Origin: Agrypnia vestita
Lineage: Eukaryota > Arthropoda > Insecta > Trichoptera > Phryganeidae
Direction of reading: 5' to 3'
Assembly: GCA_016648135.1 (NCBI GenBank)
Contig: JADDOH010024909.1
Span: 19,049-83,048 of the forward strand
Length of the DNA stretch: 64,000 nt
The position numbers and the translations under genes are program-made. The notes below the pieces were generated by a model, which saw only the letters and a program-made list of their open reading frames with translations, did not search any database and had not been told where the DNA came from. Every line of letters begins with the position of its first letter. The stretch's first letter is position 1. Positions 25,559 through 38,088 of this stretch are shown here, piece by piece.

Positions 25559-25600
25559 GTTGTGAAGTTGGTAGTATGGACATACTACCAACTTCACAAC
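25559..25600. repeat. perfect 20-bp palindrome with 2-base loop
   Basis: gttgtgaagttggtagtatg, then ga, then its exact reverse complement. Weaker pairing extends a few bases outward. Confidence 0.9.
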
Positions 25601-25854
25601 ACTAACAACAAAGGCTACCATCAAGTGCTGGAAATCATCCACTGGAACTTACGTGGCAATATCGGAGGATTAAGTTAACAAGTTCGCCTAGTTTAAATAA
25701 CGTGATGTTTTAAGAAATTTCTCAAAATGGTCCAAAAAAATAATTATAAGCGTTCAAATATCACATTGAAATGCAAATACACGGTGTCTCATAGCCAGTA
25801 GCAAATTATATCAATATATATACAAGATGTATCAAATATACAACTAGTCTACAG

Positions 25855-26075
25855 TACTTTACATGTGGATTCCTGCCTTGATAAGTCGAAAATGTTATGG
25901 AGACGTGCAATATCAAAGTTACCATTTTTTTCTCAATATTTCTGACTTATTTTTTGTAAATAATTGAACATTCATTATAGAAACTTATATCGATTATGAA
26001 AAATTCATTCGCTTTAATACAAGTCGAATGAAATGATAAAAACCTTGTAAAAGTTTATATTTTTAATTTTATAAA
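25855..26075. repeat. MITE family A, left-half copy
   Basis: Contains ttcctgccttgataagtcga, aatatttctgacttattttt, ttatatcgattatgaaaaat and aaatgataaaaaccttg in the family order. It stops at the centre of the palindrome. Confidence 0.7.
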
Positions 26076-26290
26076 TATACGTACATAGCATAAATCAGAT
26101 ATCAGATGTTAAATCGGCTGTAACTAGAAAAAAAGTACAGCCAATTCTAAAAACAAAGCTCTATAAAGAACACCCTATATTTAAACACTAATGGCATAAA
26201 ATTATCTTTCCAGTAAAGCCAATACCATGAACATAACCACGGTTTTCATGTGTTTTATTTCATATCTCTAAAGAAAACACGCACACTATA

Positions 26291-26753
26291 TAGGGTTATT
26301 TGGAAAACATTAATAACCTCGCAGGACCATATTCTTGCCTTGATCGAGTCGAAAATGTTCAAGCAGCCACCTAACATCAATAGTTATGGAGATATGCGAC
26401 ATCAATGTTTGCATTTTTTTCAATATTTCTGACTTATTCTTTACAAAACGTTGAACTATCATTACAGTAATCAACAGAAATACCAATTGGAATGTTTTCT
26501 AATTGGAAATCGAAGGTTTTTACTATTTTATTTGGCTTGTATTAAAGGGAAAGAATTTTTTTATTTTCTATATAAGTTACTATAATCATAGTCCAACGGT
26601 TAACAAAAAAATGAGTCAATGAAAAATGCAAACTTTGATGTCACATATCTCGATAACTATTAATATAGGTCATGGGTGTTTGAATATTTTCGACTCATAA
26701 TCAAGGTAGAAATATAGTCCCGCGAGATTATTAATGTTTTTCAAATAACTCTG
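26291..26753. repeat. MITE family A, near-complete copy with central deletion
   Basis: Runs from tagggttatttggaaaacat to tttttcaaataactctg, followed by TA. Left and right halves are reverse complements. The centre is shorter than in the 47723-48260 copy. Confidence 0.85.
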
Positions 26754-27494
26754 TACATATTCGTCTAAAAATGGCAATATGAAACAAAGCCGTCTTAAAT
26801 CAGATACGCTGGATCTAAACCAAAGTAAATAGGTACGTCGCAAAAAAATGAAGAGCCGAAACTGCGACTCGAAATCGAAATAGTTATATCGGTAGCTAGA
26901 CTATCCCAGCTGCTCTCTCAACGGAGTCGCGTGTCGTTCCTTCTAAATGTCGTTTGTCCGGTATATTTTATTTTACACTTTTTTTCAAGTGGGAATATCC
27001 AATTTCTTTAAATCAATGGTCTTGGATTACAGAATTAAGACGCTTCTTGGTTATTGTGTACATCAATGTGACTTAGAAGCTGGACGAGTAGCTTCGAATC
27101 CACATTCATGGATATATAAAAGAGTAGGAGTTAAATCGCCGCCCTAACAAAATATGACAAAATGGTGATCGGTAGCAAAATTTGCAACTTCTGCCATCAT
27201 TTACAATTAATAATAGTAATAAATAGCCACGAGCCTTACAACTAAACGTGACACCCTAGTTTGTCCGTGGCACGATGGTAGAAAACCCCTAGTTTTAGAA
27301 AACTTTCTCATATACCCATGTACGTTATTGAAAGTATTATTTCTCTAAAAACATTTTAATAATTATAATATTTAAAAGTACCTACGATTAAAATGTCAAA
27401 AACGATTACAATAAAAACAAATGCATGTTTTTATTATTTTATTTGTCGTTCGTAAATGGAAAAAAGAGGAAAAGGAAATCTATTTGTATAGACC

Positions 27495-27610
27495 CTTTAG
27501 ATTCGTATTTGGAACACATTAGTAACCTCGCAGAAATATATTCCTGTTTTAATCATACGAGACGAAAATTTTACAGTTTTACATTTTGCAGTTCTATATC
27601 TCTAAAGAAA
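27495..27610. repeat. MITE family A, short left-end fragment
   Basis: The piece tttggaacacattagtaacc-tcgcag followed by atattcctgttttaatcata matches the outer 80 bp of family A. It lies directly before a full copy. Confidence 0.55.
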
Positions 27611-27622
27611 ACACACACTATA

Positions 27623-28154
27623 GAGGGCTATTTGTAAAACATTAATAACCTCGCAGGACTATATTCTTGCCTTGATTATGAGTCGAAAATGTTCAAGCAA
27701 CCATGACCAAATATCAATAGTTATTATGCTAGATCAAAGTTTGCATTTTTTTCAATATTTCTAACCTTTTTTATAAAACGTTGGACTACCATTACAGTTG
27801 ATTATATCGAATGTGAAATATTCATTCCCTTTAATATAAGTAAAATAAAATAATAAAAACCTTCCAATTGCAATTCGAAAACATTCCAATTGGAATTTCT
27901 GCGAGATTTTTATAATTTTATTTAACTTGTATTGAAACGAATGAATTTTTCGTCATCGATGTAAGTACTATAATGATATTTTAACGTTTTGTAAGAAAAT
28001 AAGTCAGAAATATTGAGAAAAAAAAATGCAAACTTTGAGATTGCACAACTCCATAACTATTGATATTAGGTCATGGCTGCTTGAACAATTTCAATTCATA
28101 ATCAAGACAGGAATATAGTCCTGCGAGGTTATTAAGGTTTTCCAAATAACCCTG
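27623..28154. repeat. MITE family A, full-length copy
   Basis: The left end is gagggctatttgtaaaacat after TA, and the right end is ttccaaataaccctg before TA. The whole element is one long imperfect palindrome of about 530 bp with no coding capacity. TA target duplication and CAGGGT ends suggest mobilisation by a Tc1/mariner-type transposase. Confidence 0.85.
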
Positions 28155-28199
28155 TAAATTTAGAGAAATAACATCATGACACCTTATAACATTTTACTA

Positions 28200-29900
28200 A
28201 TCGATGGAGTATAAAATAATATAATGAGACAAGTATCAGTCTACGCTTTTAATTTATCCTCGTCATCGAATACCTGTGAACCTTAAGGTAAAATATAGGG
28301 TGGACATTTCAAATCGCTTCTGTGAGGTTTACGGAATTATCTCAGAGGTCGTGTTTAGTTATTTAAACTAGCCGCAACAACCCAGCTTAAGGTGAAAACC
28401 CACCAAGAGATCCAGCCAACATCACACTTTGTGTCATGGGGTGTTTCGAAATGTGGGTTCCAGATTCGAGAAATTCCGGCAGCGAGATGGTGAACATTTA
28501 GGCGACATTATTTTTAACACGCGATTTTTAAATTTAACATTGGACCAATAGTTTTTTAAATTGAATTTTATTCGCAAAAGAATCACAGGGATTTAAATAA
28601 ATCAGATTAATACAATACGTATACCTACTTTCATTTAGCTCTTTGCAGGCGGCTTTGGTGTTAATATTATGAGGACATATATGAGTAGGTATACATATAA
28701 TTAGATGATTTGATAAATACTGATTCACTTTAAATAACAGGGTATGTTCTCTTCATTGGGGTATTCATTGTCAAAGGTCTTGAACCTCTACTACTGCCTT
28801 AAATACTATGTTACTACATAGGTCTTAGTCTCGCAAGAAGAACTTGAGAGAAAAAATATGTTTTCGTCGGTTAGGCCAGATGTAGACTTCCTGCTGAAAT
28901 ACAACTTTGCTCACGCTATCTATATTTTGTGTTAGTGACTGCCAGACATTAACTCGAGCGCGCTTCTTGGCCTGCTAACGCAGTGCGAGATAATTTCGTG
29001 AGCGCGGACAAAGAATTATATATGTGGAGAAGTGTGACTAACATTGAGCTACTAACGTAACATAATCGTGTTATAAATATGTAAGTAAAATTAGGTATTT
29101 CTCGAAATAGCATCCGTATTAAAACTTCCACAAAAAGGCTTCACTGATAATCTGCAAGTCCAGTCAACGCGGCCATAGGAAACGGTATTTATCGCTTGCT
29201 TAAAAGAGCGATAACAAGATTATAACGTAGAAGATTTTACAAATTTAAAAAAAAAAAATTATGATTGAAGGGGCGGGACGCTATGGGCTAAAACATAGGG
29301 GGGGGGGGGCAAAGAAAGATAACTAAATTTTAAAATGATATTATTTTGATATAATGAATGAGAATATTTCCTTTTCTGTTTGCAAAATTTATAATTTCAT
29401 AAAAATCTTTTAATTCTTTTTAGTATTTTTTTTATTTCTATTTTTTTTATTTATTCATGGGAATCTAACAGTACTTATAAAAATCAGATAACTCATAATT
29501 ATTACATAGTATAGAGACCATCATACAAGTTTCCATACAGTTAACATGTTATATAGCAACAATAACTTCAGTTATAAAAAAAGTGACATTTTTAAGTTAC
29601 GAACAAACTATGATAGTAAAAGAATTAAAGGTAAAAGGGGAATCAGAATTGAATATGAAAGGACAGATCTACTTACTAAAAAGAGGAAGAGATAAGATGA
29701 AAAAGAAGTGCAAAATATATATAGCATAAAGATATCTGATAAATACATCTGCATATACATATACGAGGTGTGGACAAAAGAAAAAAGATGAATTAAAGAA
29801 AGATACATGATAAAAATCTCTAATTTTATTGACATTTAAGCAAATAAACGATTTTGGCGAACGAGCGTAAATAATTTTAAATCAGTGACAATGTGGAATA
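28200..29900. other. no gene seen; homopolymer tract
   Basis: AT-rich sequence with a run of about ten G at 29300-29309 beside gggctaaaacatag. No exon or classifiable repeat was found. Confidence 0.4.
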
Positions 29901-30359
29901 TGATTTACAAAATATGATTTAGAAAATATGTTTTAGAAATTAGTTGCAGGTATACCTAATGCGAAGGTTTTCATGGATTTTTTCGCGTGGTCCTACAATA
30001 AATCTAACCATGTAGTTAGATTTATATATATATAAATTGTTTATTTGTCCATTGGTATACGAACTCCGAGAAAGGAGGAAAGAAAGAAAGAATAAGAAGA
30101 TGTAGTTGACATCGATGTACCAGAAAAAAAAATATTTCTATTCTTCAGCAGATCCGTAATAATTATTGTAAAATAATCCTGCGTCGCAGAGACGCAGTCC
30201 GGTGATCGATCTCCGAGAGAACGAACAAGAAGCTGTCTAAAGGAGCGCGTTTTTCAAACACGAGGCAACCGACTGAAAGGGAGATTTTAAAAAAAGATTA
30301 TTTATTTCCATCTGATCGCTGGGAAAAGGGAAATTTTAATTGCGCGAGTACGGTTGGTT

Positions 30360-30625
30360 CGTTAGCGCGAATTAACAAAGGACCCCGAATGCGTGGGCCG
30401 GGCTCCGCTCCCACGTGGCACGTGCTGTGCCGCGCGGCCGGGGAGCGGGGGGGGGGAGATCAAGAGTATTTCAGGGGGTCACGCGCTCCTCGGCCGCTTG
30501 CGTAAATCGCGGGAGGATAAAACTATAGTTAGTTGACGAGCGGAATGCGACTCCCACCACACGCACAGTCATCCTCGCTTCGTCAGGACTTGTGGACGCT
30601 AATCTCTTCTTTTTTAAAGTAAAAA
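30360..30625. promoter_or_regulatory. GC-rich island with tandem CACGTG E-boxes and TATA-like box
   Basis: Two perfect CACGTG boxes, at 30412-30417 and 30419-30424, are separated by one base. A PAR/C-EBP-like TTGCGTAA site is at 30498-30505 and an ATAAAA box at 30517-30522. Initiator-like CAGTC occurs at about 30567 (plus strand) and on the minus strand near 30275. The island is upstream of the Pdp1 exons, and Drosophila Pdp1 is driven by CLK:CYC through E-boxes. I infer a candidate circadian promoter or enhancer; transcription direction is unresolved. Confidence 0.4.
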
Positions 30626-30646
30626 GCTGCAAATTAAAAAATTTAT

Positions 30647-30845
30647 AGAGGGTTATTTGGAAAACATTAATAATATCGCAGGACTATATTCCTGCCTTGA
30701 TTATAAGTCGAAAATGTTCAAGCAACCATGACCTAATATCAATAGTTATGGAGATATGCGGCATCTGCATTTTCTTTCAATATTTCTGACTTATTTTCAA
30801 AAATTCATTTGTTTCGAAATTTCGAAAAAAATCATTTGTTACGAA
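30647..30845. repeat. MITE family A, left-half copy
   Basis: gagggttatttggaaaacat after TA, continuing to tttctgacttattttcaaaa. The right half is absent. It lies immediately after the GC-rich island. Confidence 0.75.
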
Positions 30846-31364
30846 AAATTAATAAATTAGAAACAATAAATGAGTTTTAAAAGTAGGTAAAACGGGGATA
30901 GGGATGGGAAAGAAAGTGTGAGGAGGTATGAGTCAGAGTGGAGATGGAGGAAGAGAATATTAGATGTAGTGAATGTTTGATCAAGGAGGATATAGTAGTA
31001 CATGTAAACTAAAGCATCATTTTAACTGCGGTAAGACCAATACTTCGGCAGATTATGCGGCTTCTTAGGTTAAAAGATATTATTATAATTTCGGAAAAAA
31101 TTTCAATACACTCTCTTCGATCAGATATCCGGAAACTATACACTTATTCTATTTAGTTCAAAACTGAGTAATTTTACAATTATTACAGGTTTTAATTTTA
31201 CTACGTCTGTCTCGCTAGAAAACTGTGTTGGGACAGGCAAAGTTTACAATTGAGACGTAATTTGAGGCAAAATACAAATATATATAAAATAAAACAGATG
31301 ATTCGTCGTCTACACTCAGCCGCAAATAATGTACATAGCAATCTCGGAATCATGAATACCTTAA

Positions 31365-31520
31365 TACTACAGGGTATTAGAGAGCTAGTCCACAATACTT
31401 TAACCTACTCAAGCAACAATGTACTAATGTTATGGAGAAAACCTACACCATAGTTTGCATTTTTTTTTTCAATATAGTGCGTTGGACTGCCATTAATACA
31501 TCATATCATCCCTTAAGAGG
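31365..31520. repeat. MITE family A-related short copy (variant ends)
   Basis: Starts tacagggtattagagagcta with gtccacaatactttaa, the same outer end as the copy at 33472 (tacagggtacaacagagcta). It then jumps to the gcattttttttttcaatata block. A second outer-end subfamily. Confidence 0.6.
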
Positions 31521-32737
31521 TTAAACTCATTAACCGCAATATTAACTAAAATAAATTATGAATATATTTTTCCATCTCTATTCTACGTAAGTGAATATCT
31601 TCTCTATCAGTAAGTGAATATTCCGAGTATATTTATGGTTATTTAGTGGTAAACCTACATTTTCGATAATTTCAATATCACATGTTGAATATTTAAGCCT
31701 CATTATCTCAAAACTGCTCCAATGTCACTTAGTCGAATCGAATGTCAATCGAATACTAAAAATTCATTCACTTTAATTCAAGTCAAATAAAGTAGTCAAA
31801 TCAATGCAAAAACATTTCAGTTCAAATGTCTGCATACAAAAATTTCATACAATACACAAATATTTTGACCACGAAAAATTTAATATTCATATTTCAATAC
31901 TTTTCGCCGACTAATATTTTTATAAATCGCTAAAATTCACGAAACAATGAAATAAAAAACCACCAAACACATTTCGACGACAATCTACCAACTTGATATA
32001 TCGTATTTCGATGAACTTCTAACGCGTGTTGGAGCACAATTTAAGATAATATTATATTTCAGCGGTACATTACAGTTTCGTTATTTATGAGACATTACGT
32101 TTGAATATTACAAGAGATAAAATCTATAAACAAATTGTACTTACGAGTTGGTAATGCTGTACTAATTTAATATTCATTGCTGAGTTTAAAACAGCTACTA
32201 AATTCGCATTGAATACAATTTTAATTACGTTCTATGAATATACCGTATGACAAATGAATTGAATCTATGTGCTGTTGCCACGTTGGGTTACGAGTTATAA
32301 ATGCGTTTTGGCGGGTGTTTCAGATACTACACCAAAAAATACATATTTAGGTATGGACTATGAACAACGCGTGACTATCACAAGGACTGCACTAATGTAT
32401 TTCTTTAATAAAAATATGAACGAATGCAATCTTTGAATCAAATGCATTTCATTTACGTACATTTAGATAAAAAAATTATATAACTATATGTAAAATTTAA
32501 GGCACATAAAAATATTAAACATAGTTAGGAGTACACTATTTTCCTCTGTTAACAGGTGTTTTGCGTCTGAATGAAGAGTAAACTCAGTAAATGAATGTAA
32601 ATCAGTGATTTAAAACTAATTCACTAATATTTTTATTTTTATTTTATTTTTCATTTATTGGTTTTCTTACAGCCATATAATTAATAAATCTTGAAAAAAA
32701 CAATTATTTTTTTCATGTACAGAGCTTTGGACCAATT

Positions 32738-32900
32738 ACAAGAAAACATATATATATATATATATATATATATACAAGAATAAGAAAAAGCAATATGTCA
32801 AATAGTGAGTTTGTGTGATGTGTGTATTTGTGTGTTTTTATGTGTCCGTGTGTGTATGCGTTTTTATGTGTTCGTGTGTGTGTTCACATGTGTGGGAAGA
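32738..32900. repeat. (TA)n and TG-rich simple repeats
   Basis: A pure TA run at about 32748-32774 is followed by an imperfect TG-rich tract (gtgtgtatttgtgtgttttt and similar) to about 32893. These lie at the 3' side of the LINE fragment 32905-33420 and may be its degenerate tail. Confidence 0.8.
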
Positions 32901-32904
32901 AAAA

Positions 32905-33420
32905 TGTCATCGCGCGAGTTTATATGTAAGGGATTTTGTAAACTGCTCAAAACTTAAATATAAAATATCGAGATCTGCAAAGGCCGTGTCATAGGTAGGT
33001 ATCTTCTAGAACTCTGTTAATAATACAGTTTTTACCGTAGTTTGTTCTCCAATGATTTACGTGGAAAAGGCGTGGTGCTCTTGTTCGTCTCTGCGGGACA
33101 TTAAAGTGTATCGAATTTAAAATTTCAGGTAAATCTATGCGATTATTAAGTATTTTGTAAAGGTATTTCATATTGCTTATCGTTCGCCTGTCTTCAAGAG
33201 TAGTTATCTTGTGGTACTCATATGCATCGTCATAGTTGTCGAAGTGGACGTGATTTTTGAAATTCAGTATTTTTGTGAAAGTCTGCTGAATGCGTTCGAG
33301 ACATTTTTTATGTATTCCGTATTACGGAGACCAAATTGGTGATGCAAATTCCAAATACATACATACTTCAAAAGGCGTTTACACAAATTGAGGACAAACG
33401 CCGACGTTACTACAAAATGG
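32905..33420 (-). pseudogene. LINE reverse-transcriptase 3' end (Jockey/RTE-like)
   Basis: Minus-strand frames read LEFASPIWSPQYGIHKKC, LERIQQTFTKILNFKN, EYHKITTLEDRRTISN, then MKYLYKILNNRIDLPEIL, FNVPQRRTRAPRLFHV and RTNYGKNCIINRV. This is the conserved post-RT segment (ASPIWSP...LERIQ...R...LYKIL...R.TR..LF.....RTNYG.N) of insect non-LTR elements. It is 5' truncated, with a frameshift near 33171. Confidence 0.85.
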
Positions 33421-33471
33421 TATCTTCAAGTTGATAGATACTTCTAATTATATATAAAAATGTATATATAC

Positions 33472-33770
33472 AGGGTACAACAGAGCTAGTCCATAATACT
33501 TTACAGGTAGATAGATTCCTACCTTGATTATGAGTCGAAAATGTTTAAGCAACCATGACCTAATCCATAGTTATGGAGATATGCTACAAAGTTTTTTTTC
33601 TCAATATTTCTGATTTATATTTTGTAAAACGACGTATGACTTGTATGGATACAAATGAATTTTTCATAATCATTATAAGTTAGAAAAGAAGATCATGTAC
33701 TTATTATGAAGTGGAATACCGTAACAAGATTGTTTTATCGAAAAATATAGTCCACAAGGTTTTTATAAAT
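33472..33770. repeat. MITE family A, variant-end copy
   Basis: tacagggtacaacagagcta, then ttgattatgagtcgaaaatg and the right-half blocks in shortened form. It shares its outer end with the copy at 31365. Confidence 0.65.
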
Positions 33771-34237
33771 ATTACAAGTCGACAACTCGAGTTTAAGGAA
33801 TGCACTATCTGTGTTAACAAATATAGAGAAAAATTATAAACAATGCATATCAGGATTGGTACCTGGGACTCTCAACTACGTTCTAAGAGTGGAATAAATC
33901 CATTAAATAAATACACTTGGTAGTAGATACGTGTACATACTTTATCGATAGCTCCCCAAACAAATGTGTGACCGCTTGTGACCTTAGATAATTTGGAAGT
34001 CAAAACATGATCAGTTCCCATTTCATATGCAGTTCGGCCCATTTACGGGTCATGAAACCTCCCAAATTTATTCATTTTAAAACTGTTGAGGTTTAGTTTT
34101 ACGTTGGATGACTAACTCCAGTTAACTCGGACACGAGTTTAAGTCAACTTACAAAAGTTAAATTGTGGCTTTATGTGTGGATAAGCTGTGTTTCCACTAT
34201 TCGTCTCCGCACATTAATGATTTTGTACATTAATGTA

Positions 34238-35529
34238 CGGGTTGGCCCAAAAGAAACAACACTATTTTAAAATGGAATAACTTTTCCATTTCTTAATAAT
34301 TCACTTTTATTCTTTCATAAACGGAAAATATACTTCTTGGAAATAAATTTTATTTAGTTTTGAAAATTACATCTTTTAAATTTAAATAATCACCATTTTG
34401 CTCTTCACACTGACGCGTTCTTTCTAAGGCACGAATCATCACTGTCGTAATGTTTCTTGGCTTATTCCCTCAATTTCTTCACGGATGTTGGCCTTCAATT
34501 ACTGAATTGAATATAATTACAGTGTACTTAATCTTTCAAATACCTTCACAGGAAGAAGTCTGGAGGTGACGTGGTGGTCGAGTAATTTCATAATTTCGCG
34601 AAATTATCCTTCTCCCAAAAATTAGCCTCAAGAGCTCAGTTGTCAGGCGAGCTGTATGGGAAGTAGCACCATCTTGCTACCACCATATCTCTAGTGTATC
34701 CAAGACTGCAGCGATGCACGAAATTTTCCAGCATTTTGCGATACCTTTCGTCAGAGATGGTTGGTTACTGCTTTTTCTGCCTCACCTTCAAAGAAGTAAG
34801 GTCCAAGAACTCTTTCTGCAGTTACACCATACCAAAATGTTACTTTTACGGGATTCAGACTGCGTTGGTGGACTATTATTGGATTTTCTGTCCCTCAAAA
34901 TCGCATATTTTGCTTGTTGACAAATCCGTTTAGGTGAAAGTGAGCCTCGTCGCCCATAATGAGATTGTGAATGAAATCAGCCTCTTGCCTTGCCAATTCT
35001 TGGATCTGGACAGCATACGCTAATCGATTCTAATAATCTGCTGGCTTCAGTTCCTGTACTAGCTGTATCCAATACGGATAGACATGCAGCATCCTTTGAA
35101 TCCTCTGGAGCGAGGTTCGGGACATCTCCAATTGCTGGGACCGCCTTAGAGTTGACATTGAAGGCTCTTCTTCAATGATTCGGCGTACAGGCTGTTGTCC
35201 TTATGCTGTTGTCCTGTGAACTCTCAGTACTCAGGCCTCTCAGTGGTAAATCACTCGCAGACCCCTGAATTCGAAACCACCGGAATAAACAAAGTATAGT
35301 TTGTTTATTCCGGTGGTTTTCTGACCCCAAAATGACGAGCAAAATTGATCGTTTGTTTTCAGTACAAAATTCGATTATTTTAACACGTTGCTCAGTCGTG
35401 AATTTCTCCATAATTTCCAATAATAATGTCCAATGGTAACGCTTAAATACTCTGAATTCAAATTTTAAAAAATAATTAATTGTTGAAAGTTATTTGAATT
35501 TTAAATGGTGTTGTGACTTTTGGGCCACC
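34238..35529 (-). mobile_element. complete but dead mariner-type transposon
   Basis: About 32-bp terminal inverted repeats (ggttggcccaaaagaaacaa / ggtggcccaaaagtcacaac) are flanked by TA at 34236-34237 and 35530-35531; length is 1,292 bp. The minus-strand transposase begins near 35411 (MEKFTTEQRVKIIEFC). Recognisable later blocks are MGDEAHFHLNGFVNKQN, FWYGVTAERVLGPYFFE and IREEIEGISQETLRQ. Stops and frameshifts disrupt it, and a perfect palindrome (35274-35319) interrupts its N-terminal part. Confidence 0.9.
35274..35319. repeat. perfect 20-bp palindrome with 6-base loop inside the mariner
   Basis: aaaccaccggaataaacaaa, then gtatag, then the exact reverse complement. It lies in the transposase N-terminal region and breaks its reading frame. 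It resembles a snap-back duplication. Confidence 0.9.
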
Positions 35530-35539
35530 TATATTTGTG

Positions 35540-36725
35540 TGATAAATTGCGAATTACTTAGAAAATACTTAAGTAACAGAATATATACATTTTTATGAGA
35601 GCAAAAACAAAAATATACAAATTTAAAGTTTAATAAAGTAACTGTTATTTGCGCGTAAGACGATAATATTTTTATTGACAAATAGCGAACTGATTACTCG
35701 TGTAAACGTGACTACTCTAATAGACACGCGGTACTCTGTGAGAATCGCAAATGCCTTTGTTTATTTCGGGGAATGATGAATAAGCATTTCCATCCAAACA
35801 GAATAACACATGTTTTCTTCACCAGTCCGAAATAAAATTTAAAATGTCAGAAAAAATGTGTATGGTAAACTTTTGTACGAGATGTGCAAAATAAAGTTAA
35901 CCAATAATTAAAGAAATATACATTTATAATAAATAAAGACTCCTAATAAATTTGTGACTGAAAAGTCTGTTGATTGGATTTATCAAATGCGATATTTTCA
36001 TAATACATGGCACTCTACATGGCAATAAATGTCTTTATAAACTAGAAATACCGAACTAAACATTGTATTTTGGCGTCTAATGTAAATAGACACAAGGTGG
36101 GTATGTCAAAAACAACAATACTCGTAAATTACTTACACTGGGTCCATGAAGCAACGCCGAGTCGCGTCGTATGGAAGGAAGATAATTTAATTCGATTAGA
36201 GTAATTAAAAACTTCTCTTTGGCAATTAGCAACTTAGGCAACAAGCGATTGCTTGCTGCTAGGCCCTGCGGGCTACTATATTGGTGTATTTACATACAAT
36301 GGTGTCTGCAATTGTCTATCGACTGTACTGGTCACAGTGCGGCCGATAGTGGCCACTGCGCGACTATTAGTATCTGCTATTAGGTATCATTCATAATATA
36401 GATGATGACCAGTCGCTGTGGATGCTATCAACTTTGATTGATTTCAAACAAAACGTATGTTCTAACCTAAAAATTGTAAATCAAAAATTTATTTGTCCGC
36501 AAAAAAATAAAATTAACGTATAAAAATTTAAATTTCGAAGTATCTCGCTTCAAAGTGACTCGAATGTTAAATAATGTATGCATAATATTTATGCACATTA
36601 AATAATATCGAAATGTAATTTAAAATAATCTGTAGGTACACCTCGTTTATTAAAAAAAAGCATACGATTTGATTTTTTAAAGCTGGTAATAGAAAACAGG
36701 ACAATACCGCAGATCTAGCGCAATT
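35540..36725. other. no gene seen
   Basis: AT-rich sequence. 36230-36400 is somewhat less AT-rich, with no recognised exon or repeat. Confidence 0.4.
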
Positions 36726-36726
36726 A

Positions 36727-36766
36727 TGTTGTGTGTCTATGTGTGTGTGTGTGTATGTGTGTGAGG
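36727..36766 (+). repeat. TG-rich microsatellite
   Basis: tgttgtgtgtctatgtgtgt followed by gtgtgtgtatgtgtgtgagg. Confidence 0.8.
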
Positions 36767-37358
36767 TGTGAATAGATGGTCTATGTCAACCATAGAGTGC
36801 ATGTTGTATGGGAGGAGGGCTTTAGGGTGTAATCGTAGGCTTAAAAAGATCTAGATTGCAAGAAAAAGGATACACAAAAGTAAAGCTCGTTCTGCTACGA
36901 ACAATGTCAAATGTGTCAATTATTCTTATAATAAAAATGTAGAGAACAAAAAAGTTGTTTTTATAGAAAAACAGATGCTAGGGCAAATATTTCTATTTGG
37001 CACCCACCACCAGCTACCATAGATAAAAGGACGAATTGTGAATGTTTGAAAGTTCTGTCGCTATAGTATTTTTTAGTTGAAATTAAAAGTTTTGTACAAA
37101 TGTATTTAGTCTTACGGTGTATTTAAGTCATCAGAGCGAAATAGAAATATACAAACTTTAATGTCTGACCTTTCAGTTGTGTAGTGCAACATGCGTGACC
37201 TTTTCTGCATGAATGCAAAATGTATTGTCTTTATGTAAAAATATTTTGAGATCAACAAAGACAACTCTATTGCAAGAAAGTAAATATTTTTTGTCATGAT
37301 CACGTATTTAGCAGGCACGTGCATTAAGGACTGTGAAGCATGTGTAAACATGTGTGTG

Positions 37359-37775
37359 TAGTGATGCAACGAATACTACTTTCACGAATACGAATATCAA
37401 GCCTACTATTCGGCGAATACGAATACGAATAATTCAAAAAGGTAATAAATAATACATCAGTGTTCTTTTTTTACTGAGAGATTTAATAATTAAAATTTAG
37501 CACCGACAAATCCATTAAATTACCATATTTTATCCGTTAGTAGGTACATTCCCAGCCGTCGACAATAAATATAAATTTTTTCACGCTTACGAGAGGTCAT
37601 GTTATTAGATTTAATTTGAAATTATTTTATGAGAGTTAACACTTTTACACACAACGGAAACAAAATGGAACGAACAATACGTATTACAAAACAAAAACTA
37701 CGTGAAATTAGCACCTAACCTTATTAATATCCCAACGAAACTAGATGAAAGAACTCATGTTATGCTGTGAATCAA
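37359..37775. repeat. hAT-type MITE family C, 3'-truncated copy
   Basis: The left end TAGTGATGCAACGAATAC is identical to that of the complete copy at 39555-40146, and the internal sequence (gcgtttacg-like caacggaaacaaaatggaac, acctaaccttattaata) follows in order. The right end is missing, stopping near acaattgacagc. Confidence 0.8.
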
Positions 37776-37841
37776 GTAACAATTGACAGCTTATATATTT
37801 ATAATGTATATTTTATATAATATATAATTTATATTTTGACA

Positions 37842-37900
37842 TTTATAAAACACCCTGATGATGGAAAGTTTTTCCGAAACATGTAGGTGTAATTAATAAA
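37842..37900 (+). ncRNA. hammerhead-ribozyme-like motif, all core positions intact
   Basis: Order on the plus strand: ACACC (37850-37854), CTGATGA (37855-37861), one extra T, hairpin GGAAA-gtt-TTTCC, GAAA (37876-37879), minimal helix III AC-at-GT, cleavage triplet GTA (37883-37885), then GGTGT (37886-37890). GGTGT pairs perfectly with ACACC as helix I, and an outer TTAT/ATAA extends it past an internal loop. This is type I topology. Departures from the textbook fold are the extra base after A9 and a 2-bp helix III, as reported for Penelope-associated hammerheads. Confidence 0.7.
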
Positions 37901-38088
37901 ATAAAAGTAGATAAATAAAAATAATACAATCAATATTCAATATCCTAAATCGCAAGCTAAATACCTCAATTTTGTGTATCTCAATAAAAATGTTATAAAA
38001 AATTATAAATAAAATCTGTGTGATTTCAACTCGAGGCAACATTTTAATTCACTTAATAGATAGTTATTTAGATTTATTCTTAGTTTTA

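Noticed and set aside
29608..29835. 75-codon minus-strand hydrophobic open frame
   Set aside because: Low-complexity Leu/Ser/Phe/Tyr composition from AT- and A/G-rich DNA; no domain or splice context.
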